Assembly: GCA_000687655.1 (NCBI GenBank)
Contig: JHWR01000004.1
Location: 1-64,000, forward strand
DNA from: Lachnospiraceae bacterium YSB2008
Lineage (GTDB): Bacteria; Bacillota; Clostridia; Lachnospirales; Lachnospiraceae
Direction: 5' to 3'
Length of the DNA: 64,000 nt
Shown here: positions 39,872 to 49,500 of the stretch, one piece after another
How the letters are laid out: each line of letters starts with the position of its first letter
Position numbering within the stretch: position 1 is the stretch's first letter
Made by a program: the position numbers and the translations under genes
The notes under the pieces: model-generated
What the model was told of the DNA's origin: nothing
The model's database searches: none
The model's input: only the letters and a program-made list of their open reading frames with translations

Positions 39872-42800
39872 ATGATTATGAAAAAACTTAATTTAAAAGT
39901 AGGCATAGCAGCATTTTCTGTGATGTTGGTCGGTCTTGTTACAGCTGCAGTAATGACATTTAACTTTGCTGATTCAGAGAATCCTTTGAATCTTGCATCT
40001 GTGTCTGATGCAGTGTATGCAGATGCTGCACCAACAACCACTACCATGATTGACAGAATTATTGAAAACTCTAATTCATCTGATGCTGAAGATAAGAATT
40101 ATCACATAGTTGAGATTACTTCAGGATCAAGCAGTAATTTTGTTAATTTTATGACAGATGCCGGTTTTAGAGAACTTATCTTCAATCAGCATTCTACAAC
40201 AGGAAAGAAGTTTGCAACGGATGCACGTATAACATATGATTGCTATACTGCTTCAACAGTTACAGCTGAAAATGTCCAGGGGGCAGATCTTATCTATATT
40301 TCGGAAGATCCAAATAAAAAGTATTCTAATACAAATGATATTCCAACAGATCTTGTTTCTATTCTTTCTAATTTTGCTGTTGGTGATTACAAGCCTCTCA
40401 TTATAGATACAACTGGTGGTAGTAATAATGGTGGTACTGAGAGTACAATTAATTATGCTACATTGTATAGGAACGTATTAAAGAACAAGAGAAGATACTC
40501 TCTTGAGTTCCCACATACCGAAACACCTATAAAATACATTAAGAATGCCACAACATCTCTTTGGCTCCCAATTCATAGTAAAGATACAAAAGCTAATTGG
40601 GTTACGACAGATGATAATAAAAAGATTGCTACCATTGTAACTTTTAATGATTCATCTACAGAGTTTGCTGATGCCCTTAAGGGAACAGCTACTGAACAGT
40701 CTGTTAATGTTGGGGGTGTTGCTCAATTAGTATATGCGTATGCAGATCTTCCAGACGATGTAAAGATGTATTTTTATGTTTCTTCAGAAATAGATAGGCC
40801 TGACTACGTAAGATTTGATTCAAAGGCATACAATGACACAGTTTCAGAGGCTGATTTGGCAAAATATGACCTCGTAATATTTGATGATTCTTGTAAGAAT
40901 AAAGCTATTAATAAAGATACTTATCTTGCAATCAGATCATATGAATTATCAAAGGGTCATATAGTATACGATACTGATCTGATAGTAGATTCTTCAAGTT
41001 CAAGTAGTATATCAACAGATATTTCTACTACAGCTCAGAACTATAAGACTATACTTTCGAAGGTATCTCAGTCTGGTAAACCGGCATATAGTAATATCTT
41101 TGTAACTAACAGAGGTGATTTTAATACTCTTATTACTAATGTAATACCGGATGCTTATGATAACAATATTGTTTATATTATTAACAATGGTTCATTTAGA
41201 GGACTTGGTGGTACTGGTGATGCTACAAACAAGTTTACACTTCTTGAAATAGAACCTGCATATCCAATTGACAGTCAGTTGGAAATTCTTTCCCTTGATC
41301 ATAAGAGTGAGAATTATGCATCATATGTATTTCAGAGTGATCAGTATTATTATATGCAGGGATTCTATTATCTCAATACTCTGAATGTTCTTAATGGAAT
41401 TACAAGTGACGAGTTATCATTCAACGGAACTAAAGCTTTATCTGAATGTGATACATTAGATGATATTAGACTCACACTTGATACTGGTAGAACAGAAACT
41501 AAAACAGTTACCGTTGATGTTAAGAAAGAAGATAGTGTTACAAGCGTTGAATTGAATGCAGCATCTTCTGATGGAACTGCCAATACATTCATTAATGATT
41601 TCTTTACATATAATAAGCAGTTTTATGATATGGGCAACCATGGTTATTCAATTTCCGGTGATTGGTCTTATCTTTATCAGGGTGCTACACAGTATCATTT
41701 CTTCAATAACGATAAAGGTGCAGCAATTACAGATGCAGCTAATGCGTTGTTCTTTAAGCAGGGTAATAATTATACTTTTGTTTCAAAAAGTGCAATAGGT
41801 CAGTCGTCGACTACAGATTATTGGAATGGTAGTCGTACCCAGTATACTGATGTTGAATTAGTTGAGGAAGGTGGGAAGTATTACTACAAAACCACTAGCT
41901 ACCATTACGAACAGGAACAACAGAAGAAGACTGTTCCTATAACTACGACTCCACTTAATTATTATTCATGGAAGTGGTCAAGAGCAAAACTTGCTTATGT
42001 AACCGGTAAGTCATATGATGAAGTTGATGTTGTTCATATGTCATCCGCTGAATTTAATGCAAGTTTGGATTCTCTCAATGATACATATGATATGATTTAT
42101 CTTGGTGGAGATAATTCAGCGATTAAGCCTGTTTACTATTGGTATAGAAATTCCGGAAACGGCAATACTCCAAGTGATAGATGGCAGAATCTTAACAGTT
42201 ATTCCACTTATGCAGCATTCTTCAATGATTGGCCTGCATATAATATGTATTTTACTGTTGGTGATACTTACGTTACAGCATTTAATATGGCTGATAATAA
42301 TGGTAATACTGTAAACAGTGGTAGTTATGGAGCTACATCAGGTAATGATCTTACAAACAAGAGATATAAGGATCTTAAAGATTTTGCTGATGCCGGTCGT
42401 CCAGTTATTGTTGGAAAAGACTTATATGGAGCAGTAACATTTGATCTTAATCAGAGTTTATCTCTTGGATCTAACAGTATTGCAGCAATGTCAGTTTTGG
42501 ATAATAAGATTGATCCGAACTCTAACATGTACAAGCTTGTTAATGCGTGGGTCGGTGGATCAAAGTCAAATATAGTTCTTAATTTTGACTTTGATGATAC
42601 TTTTAGATTAGATAACACTGACAGATCATATGGAAATACTATTTCTGAATTTGTTACTGTATACAGAAATACATTGGCATTGTCAGGTTCTACTATCGTA
42701 GATGTAAACACAGATGATGCATTGGATAATGACATATATCAGTTTGGTACAGTTCCATTAACAAAGATTAGCAATTCTACTGTAAGAAACGGAAGTTATA

Positions 42801-45730
42801 CAAACGGAAATGATGTCTTTAGAACTTTCCAGAACAGTGGAAAGAGACCTAAGTTCATAGTTGAGAGTGCTCCTGTTTTATATAGTACAGGCGAATTCTT
42901 AAGTACCCATACATTAAGATTTAAGGTTAATCTTAATACAACAAGCCCTGATAGTTTTGCTAGGATTTATATTGATGATAACGGTGATGGTAAATTTACC
43001 AGTGATGAGGTTATATCTGGTAAGGTTACATTAACTAAGGGATCAAGTAAGACTGTCACAGCTAACCTGAAGGCTGATTTCTCGGGACCTGTATTCTGGA
43101 AGCTTGAGGTTTGTAATTCAAGTAATGAAAAAGACTCGGCTTCAGTTACCGGGGTAAGTGCTGTAAAGACATCTAAAAAGCAACCTATTAATATTCTTCA
43201 GATACTTCCTTCTGAAGCAAAGAGTAAACCTACTGGATCTCCAGATTCCCATATATTCTTATGTAAGGATTGTCAGGAATCTCTTCAGATACTTACCGGT
43301 GGTAGACTTAGAGGTGAAGATGTCTTCTGTCCTATGGACGTTGATAATGACGACTGTAGAGAAGCTATTTATAATAAGCAGATAGTTACAGATGATGCCA
43401 CTCTTGGAAGTCCAGGATTTTCAGGTGGTAATCAAACTCCAAACGTTGTAAATCCTACAGCAGAAGAGGACTATGGATTCGACTTTAGTGCTTATATGAC
43501 TTCTAAAGATGGACATGGTAATTCTACTTATAAGCAGGTGGGTGTTCATGAGCATAAATTCGGGTTTGCAGCTATTCAGGACAAGGCAGTTAGTGGAAAG
43601 AGTTATTATGTAGATAACTGGAATCTAAATCTCTTTGATAATGCGAGTGATATGTATGAGATTAGACTTACCTGTCTAACAATTACGGAATTTAATAATC
43701 TTGCAAATGATATTCCTACATATTTAGGAAAAGCATCTATTGATGATTATCAGAATCTTTCAGATAAATATTATAGATACTTTACTGCAATGTCAGATCT
43801 TCTCGATGGAGAGCCAGCAACAAAGTATGATTCTGATGTTTCGGATATTCTGAATGACTATCCTGCATTTAATGATTCTTCACTTGGAAATGCCAGACTT
43901 GTGAATGCAGCTAATATTGCAACATATGTTTCCGGCATCAAAGGTGCTGTTACAGATATGAAGGGTAAATATTCTGCAAATGTTGGATACTTTACAGGAC
44001 ATGGCACTCCTTCGCAGGCAGAGTATGAAGAGGCACTTCAAAGTGTTATAGATCATGATATGTATGGTGATCTTTACTACTTCAATGTTGGTGGTTCTAA
44101 GATTGGAGGCTATACATATAATGGAAAAACGTATAATCAGTACTTTGTTGTTTGGAGAAATGCAAAAGTATTAGAACAGTATTTCTATCAGAAGTATATC
44201 TATTATCAGATTCTTGCTTCAGGTGGAAAGCTTAGAGAAACTATTACTGCAGCTAATGCTGATTCAGGTAATACCGGAGCATTTGGTTTGGTTGTTCTTG
44301 GAGCTGCTGAGAACTTTGCAAATCCAGCTGTAGGTGATACTATTAATGCCAGGGCAACTCAGATGTTGGTTGATTACATGACCCAGAGTAGTTCTTCATC
44401 TGTTGATGTTCCAGGACATATACTATTATTCCATAATACTCTTAATCAGGTTAATGCGACTACTACATTTAGTAAGACTCTCAGACCGTTGGTTGGAATG
44501 GATACAAGTAATGAAAGGATTTCTAATTCTACCAGAATTAGTCAGGCCAGAAAGATACCTAGCGTTGTTCCTATAGAATTAACTGATGTTTATGGTAATT
44601 ACCATTATGATTCTAATATTGGTTCCTATACTCATAAATATGCTGTATCAGTATTTATGAAGAATAGTGGTACCGGCGGTGTGGATGTTTCAAATCCTAA
44701 CTTTGATGCACTTTCATTCTATTCCGGTGGACGTAAGGGTGATGTTCAGACTGATTATGCACAGTGTTCATCTACTACAAAGGGTATTATGACATCATTC
44801 CCTAACTCAATCAGTAATAAGATAAAGATTGCAGGTACACATCAGCAGACATATACACTTAATATTCCAAATGAAAATGTAACTGTTTGGTACAGTCTTG
44901 CAGGTGGTACGCAGGGAACAGATTCAAATGTACTTGTTGCAGATTTGAATGATCATGCTAATAATTATTATCTGTTTACAAACAAAAATGTTACATTCTT
45001 TGGTGCAGGACACATGTTCCACACTGGTCTTAATAAATTGAACAGTGAGGAATCAAAGCTTATAATCAATGCAGTGCTTAATGCTTCAAGAGCCTCTGCA
45101 GTTTCAGATGATACAAAGCTTGAACTTGTTACTCATAAGAATAAGAATTATCCACTTACTCCTGTATCTGATGAAAGTACAGAGTATAAGATGTATCAGT
45201 ATGAAACTACATATTCACCGGATAAGCTGGTTGACTTTGAGTTTGGTATTGATGCTTCAACAGATAAGTCTAAGGGTATAACAATTAAGTATCTTGATAT
45301 ATTCTTCGATCTTGATTATGATCCGGCTGTTGCTTATGATCATACATATAATATAGACAAGGATATAAGTGTATATGGTAATGAGTTTGATCAAAATGGT
45401 AATAGACGTAATGATGTTACGACACCATTCAATGTAAAGGGTAAGACTCAGAACCTTGTACATACATCAGGTGATGGACAGTATCTTGATGCAAATGGTA
45501 ACTTACATAACTTCATTGATGAGATACTGAATAGTACTGATGATGTACTGTACATTGACAGCACAGCATTTAATGGTATATTCAAGAACCTTACACTTCG
45601 TGATGAATACTTCGTATATGGTAGTGGAGATTACACTTACCTGAGCGTTGTTATCACAGATAGTAAGGGCAACCAGGTAACCAAGACTATTAAGATCAAG
45701 AAGGCTCCGTTCCTCTTTGATATAACCTAA
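39872..45730 (+). CDS. Giant secreted pilus-locus protein (PilY1-like candidate tip protein)
   Basis: 1952 residues with a signal peptide (KKLNLKVGIAAF then a hydrophobic stretch to about 33) and no other membrane segment. I do not recognise a named family with certainty; in parts it recalls uncharacterised proteins seen in Clostridia pilus loci. Visible points: an EF-hand loop D1035-D-N1037-G-D1039-G1040-K-F1042-T-S-D-E1046; a four-Cys patch starting C1131-x2-C1134; long stretches rich in Asn, Asp, Tyr and Thr; and an Ig-like end (YLSVVITDSKGNQVTKTIKI). It is last in the pilus operon, after the minor pilins, as PilY1 is in Gram-negatives. Of two close ATGs (39872, 39878), the first fits the AAAGG site. 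Confidence 0.72.
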   Translation: MIMKKLNLKVGIAAFSVMLVGLVTAAVMTFNFADSENPLNLASVSDAVYADAAPTTTTMIDRIIENSNSSDAEDKNYHIVEITSGSSSNFVNFMTDAGFRELIFNQHSTTGKKFATDARITYDCYTASTVTAENVQGADLIYISEDPNKKYSNTNDIPTDLVSILSNFAVGDYKPLIIDTTGGSNNGGTESTINYATLYRNVLKNKRRYSLEFPHTETPIKYIKNATTSLWLPIHSKDTKANWVTTDDNKKIATIVTFNDSSTEFADALKGTATEQSVNVGGVAQLVYAYADLPDDVKMYFYVSSEIDRPDYVRFDSKAYNDTVSEADLAKYDLVIFDDSCKNKAINKDTYLAIRSYELSKGHIVYDTDLIVDSSSSSSISTDISTTAQNYKTILSKVSQSGKPAYSNIFVTNRGDFNTLITNVIPDAYDNNIVYIINNGSFRGLGGTGDATNKFTLLEIEPAYPIDSQLEILSLDHKSENYASYVFQSDQYYYMQGFYYLNTLNVLNGITSDELSFNGTKALSECDTLDDIRLTLDTGRTETKTVTVDVKKEDSVTSVELNAASSDGTANTFINDFFTYNKQFYDMGNHGYSISGDWSYLYQGATQYHFFNNDKGAAITDAANALFFKQGNNYTFVSKSAIGQSSTTDYWNGSRTQYTDVELVEEGGKYYYKTTSYHYEQEQQKKTVPITTTPLNYYSWKWSRAKLAYVTGKSYDEVDVVHMSSAEFNASLDSLNDTYDMIYLGGDNSAIKPVYYWYRNSGNGNTPSDRWQNLNSYSTYAAFFNDWPAYNMYFTVGDTYVTAFNMADNNGNTVNSGSYGATSGNDLTNKRYKDLKDFADAGRPVIVGKDLYGAVTFDLNQSLSLGSNSIAAMSVLDNKIDPNSNMYKLVNAWVGGSKSNIVLNFDFDDTFRLDNTDRSYGNTISEFVTVYRNTLALSGSTIVDVNTDDALDNDIYQFGTVPLTKISNSTVRNGSYTNGNDVFRTFQNSGKRPKFIVESAPVLYSTGEFLSTHTLRFKVNLNTTSPDSFARIYIDDNGDGKFTSDEVISGKVTLTKGSSKTVTANLKADFSGPVFWKLEVCNSSNEKDSASVTGVSAVKTSKKQPINILQILPSEAKSKPTGSPDSHIFLCKDCQESLQILTGGRLRGEDVFCPMDVDNDDCREAIYNKQIVTDDATLGSPGFSGGNQTPNVVNPTAEEDYGFDFSAYMTSKDGHGNSTYKQVGVHEHKFGFAAIQDKAVSGKSYYVDNWNLNLFDNASDMYEIRLTCLTITEFNNLANDIPTYLGKASIDDYQNLSDKYYRYFTAMSDLLDGEPATKYDSDVSDILNDYPAFNDSSLGNARLVNAANIATYVSGIKGAVTDMKGKYSANVGYFTGHGTPSQAEYEEALQSVIDHDMYGDLYYFNVGGSKIGGYTYNGKTYNQYFVVWRNAKVLEQYFYQKYIYYQILASGGKLRETITAANADSGNTGAFGLVVLGAAENFANPAVGDTINARATQMLVDYMTQSSSSSVDVPGHILLFHNTLNQVNATTTFSKTLRPLVGMDTSNERISNSTRISQARKIPSVVPIELTDVYGNYHYDSNIGSYTHKYAVSVFMKNSGTGGVDVSNPNFDALSFYSGGRKGDVQTDYAQCSSTTKGIMTSFPNSISNKIKIAGTHQQTYTLNIPNENVTVWYSLAGGTQGTDSNVLVADLNDHANNYYLFTNKNVTFFGAGHMFHTGLNKLNSEESKLIINAVLNASRASAVSDDTKLELVTHKNKNYPLTPVSDESTEYKMYQYETTYSPDKLVDFEFGIDASTDKSKGITIKYLDIFFDLDYDPAVAYDHTYNIDKDISVYGNEFDQNGNRRNDVTTPFNVKGKTQNLVHTSGDGQYLDANGNLHNFIDEILNSTDDVLYIDSTAFNGIFKNLTLRDEYFVYGSGDYTYLSVVITDSKGNQVTKTIKIKKAPFLFDIT

Positions 45731-45771
45731 GGTTATCTGTGAAGATTAAAACTTAATACCGATTAAGCTTA

Positions 45772-45806
45772 GGGCGCTCCACATAAGTGGGGCGCCCTTT
45801 TTCTTT
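45772..45806 (+). terminator. Terminator of the pilus operon
   Basis: GGGCGCTCCAC, loop ATAA, GTGGGGCGCCC (one G-T pair), then TTTTTCTTTT. A strong rho-independent terminator, 41 bases after the last pilus gene. Confidence 0.93.
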
Positions 45807-45867
45807 TAAACTAACTTATGAGTATATGTCTTTTATATAAAAATGTGGAAAAGAGCATAAAAAAACG

Positions 45868-45896
45868 TTGAAATTAGTATACTTATATATTAGAAT
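45868..45896 (+). promoter_or_regulatory. Sigma-A-type promoter of efp
   Basis: TTGAAA and TAGAAT with 17 bases between, 37 bases before the efp start, just after the pilus operon terminator. Confidence 0.65.
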
Positions 45897-45933
45897 GGTA
45901 AAGGTTTTAAAATGATTATCAGGAGGATTCGAT

Positions 45934-46491
45934 ATGTTATCAGCAGGTGATTTTAAGAATGGTGTTACTATAGAATGGGACGGTAATATTTATCAGATCA
46001 TAGAGTTCCAGCATGTTAAGCCTGGAAAGGGTGCTGCGTTCGTTAGAACTAAGCTTAAGAATATCAAGAGTGGCGGTGTAGTAGAACAGTCATTCAGACC
46101 TACAGAGAAGTTTGGAACAGCTCATATTGATAAGAAGGATATGGCTTATTCATATAGTGATGGAGATCTCTATTACTTCATGGATAACGAGACATTTGAT
46201 ATGATACCTATATCACAGGCAGTTGTTGGTGATGCGCTTAAGTTTGTTAAGGAGAATGAGGTTTGCCGTATCAATTCATATAACGGTGAAGTATTCTCTG
46301 TAGAGCCACCTCTCTTTGTAGAGCTTCTTATAACAGACTGTGAGCCTGGAGTAAAGGGTAATACAGCTACAGGCGCTACAAAGCCATGTACAGTTGAGAC
46401 AGGAGCTACACTTTCAGTACCTCTTTTCGTTAATCAGGGTGATACAATCAAGATTGATACAAGAACAGGTGAGTACCTTTCAAGAGTATAA
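45934..46491 (+). CDS. efp: Elongation factor P
   Basis: Helps the ribosome through runs of prolines. It has 185 residues, the normal length, in three beta domains. The tip of domain I is [10 protein letters not shown] with lysine at the position that is modified in other bacteria; Pro-Gly before it resembles the type modified by YmfI-like routes or left unmodified, rather than by Epm[18 protein letters not shown] is the family's C-terminal signature. AGGAGGA precedes the ATG. It has its own promoter and terminator, so it is monocistronic. Confidence 0.96.
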   Translation: MLSAGDFKNGVTIEWDGNIYQIIEFQHVKPGKGAAFVRTKLKNIKSGGVVEQSFRPTEKFGTAHIDKKDMAYSYSDGDLYYFMDNETFDMIPISQAVVGDALKFVKENEVCRINSYNGEVFSVEPPLFVELLITDCEPGVKGNTATGATKPCTVETGATLSVPLFVNQGDTIKIDTRTGEYLSRV

Positions 46492-46510
46492 TCGATAAGA
46501 TGCAAATATA

Positions 46511-46554
46511 AAGAAGAAGCGGATGGATTAACCATCCGCTTCTTCTTTTTCTTT
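46511..46554. terminator. Shared bidirectional terminator between efp and the YfhO gene
   Basis: A perfect 16-bp stem (46511-46526 with 46532-46547) around a five-base loop, with T-rich sequence on the plus side (TTTCTTTT) and TTTATATTT on the minus side. The loop carries the stop codon of the minus-strand gene, and one arm encodes its last residues (KEKEEADG). Confidence 0.88.
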
Positions 46555-49500
46555 TGGTTTATTTGAGAGTTTTCTTTGTATAATCAGTAATAGTATGAAT
46601 AAAACTATACCTGATATTGATAAGATTATTCCGGTCTTTAATCCCGGTACATGATATTCAAGAACTATAGTATGGTTTCCGACATTGTCGATAGGTATAC
46701 CGATTGCTCCATAGTATTCAACTATATCTGCTTTCTTTCCATCAACATATGCTGTAAAACCATCTAAGTTAGGAATAGAGAAGTATACTGTTCCGGGTTC
46801 TGATATTGTAATATCACCGGTAATCCGTGTATTATCATAGCTGATATTCTTTAGGCAACCTTCCTCTAATGAATCATGAAACTCTGACAGAACATCTTTA
46901 TTAAGTACAGCAATCTTATAGTTCTGCAATTGTTCCTGTATGCATTCGAGTTCTGTTTTTCCCGGTACTACATAATAGAAGAAAGGAAGTTCCAGGTGGG
47001 TTTCTCTGTTTCCATCTACTGTTATTTCATAATTAATAAATCTTTTATTTCCGATGTAAATATCACCTGCTAAATCTTTAGGTATTTTGATAGTTATTAT
47101 GGTATTGTTGCTTGTTATTCGATTCAGTTCAGGTATATCATGTTCTATTGAATACTCATATGATTTATCCATTAATAGTGCATCTTTAAACTCCTGATCA
47201 TTCGGAGTTGTAATGTACCATATCAGTTCGTTGTCGCCTGCACCTGAAGTCTTGGCATATTCTTCATTTACAAGAGTATACTCGCTGTAAAGATCTTTGC
47301 CGGTTATACGATTGGATATTTCGTTGTGATAATCTATTACATTTTCGTAATCTGAAAAATGTAAATCATATATACTCTTTGTGTTAGGTATATTGAATCC
47401 GATGGATAGATTATATGGTGATTCATACATTTTTACAGTTCCGCAGTTTGACGCTTCTTCCATGTATGATGGAATAGTACCTTTATATATGTGTGGATCA
47501 TAGACCTGAGCCTTTACATTAAAGAAGGTATTTGTTAATGGATTGCCATTACCATACAGTACCAGATTCCTTTTTGTTGGAACACTCAGGTAGTTAAATG
47601 CCTGAAGATACGGTTCCGTAATTGTTGATGAAAAACAGGAAATACCGTAAATGTCAGCCATATTCTCGTTATTTACCAACTCCATTACTTTACCGCTTGT
47701 AAAGTACTCAACTCGATTGATTTCCTTTTTATATTCTTGTTCATTTGCTATTTTACTGATATATCTGTTTGAATTATCCAGAGCATGGATATATCTTCCG
47801 TTATTTCTTGCTGCGTTGTATATATCGGTTGAAATCAGCTCTACAACCAGAAGTAAAGTGATCATAGAATAAATAAGAGCCTTATTTGTCTTTTTATTAT
47901 TAATAATCCTAACGATACAAGCAGCATAAATGGCAGTGAGTATAATAGTGAATATGATACTTATATGCTTTGAAGACGATTCGTAGTTAGCATTACTGAT
48001 AAGAGTTAAAGCAACTATTAAAAGGGATGTAACAGTGAGGATTATGAAAGCCTTCTTTTTCTTCAGCTCTTCAAATACATAAAAGCTATCTACAAATGCA
48101 ACTATTACCATGAATATCAGAATAAAAGCAAATCTGTTAGGTACTTTGTTCTGCCTGTGAAAACCATGGAAAACGAAGTTAAGAAATTCATTTCCATATG
48201 AAATGTATAGAAGTGCCATGATAATGGTTTTCTTTATTCTTTCTGATTTTTGTATCTTTGTATTAAATATAAAACCAGCAAGGAAGAATAATAACAATAA
48301 TCCGGCATATGTATTTGCTTTTGAGAAATCTGCATCTACCAGGTTGAAATTTGTAAAAGGTATTAACTCTCTGAAAGAACCTATCATAGTATTACTTAAG
48401 CTGAATGCAGGTACGACAGAAGAGGATTGCTGTGAATAAGTGTCTATTATCAGTGAGCTCTTTCCGTTTATAAGGTAGGCAGAATTCAGCAGTGTCTTAA
48501 ACAAAGGATATAGAGTGTATGACGCGATAACTGCTGCAAGCACCGAAGACAGAGCAAATCTTATGCCTTTTGCGAAAAAGTCTTTAATACTGTCGAATTT
48601 AAATGTAAAGAAATACAGTAACAGGAACTCACATAATAGAACTGCGTTGTATTGATTAATAAATATTGTGAAAGACAATAGTATTATGTATTTTTTGAAT
48701 TCCTTTTTGTAGATCAGTCCTTCCAGTGCCCAGATCATAAATGGAAGCATAAGTGCAACATCAAAGAATATATAGAATATAAAATAAGCTGAAAAGAATG
48801 AACATAAACTATATGCAATGGATGCAGGTATTAATCTGAAATCAGTAATATCAAGTTTTCTTTCATGTCTGTGTGTCAAGTAGAAGATCAAACTTGGTCC
48901 TGTGAGTATGAACCTTAAAAAGAATACAAATGTTACACCGTTTAGTGCATTTTCTCTTGAGAAAAGAACAAGCGGCCAGTTAAGTGGGTTAAGGTACATA
49001 TCAAGAGGCAGTTTGCCTGTGTTAAAAAGTAAAGATGAAAAATCTAAAGATTCAATACTAAAACCGCCTGCTTTGCCAAAGAGGTTCACAAAAGTTGATG
49101 TTAGAGAAGGATAGTATGCTACATAGCTGTCTGAAATAATAATTGTTTTAGGACCAAATGGCATAATCCTGCTGATCATCAGATATGATATGAAAAGACC
49201 TGAAGTTATTACTATATTTAATATATATACCTTGTATTTATTAAGGAATCCTGATAAAGCATCTGCATACTTTTCCAGAAGCAGATTAAGTGATTCCAAA
49301 CTGTTCTTTTGTTTTTCTTTTGTAAGAAGGACAATTATAAGTATCGATAATAATGAAACAAAGAAATCCAATACTATTAATGCAATCGTTTCCGGCATTT
49401 CTGTCGGGAAAAACATGGTATATTGTGATATTCCCTTGTTCTCTGATGATAGTTTAGTTAATTGTTCATATAAGAGTTGATAAGTTTCTTTGTTAAGACT

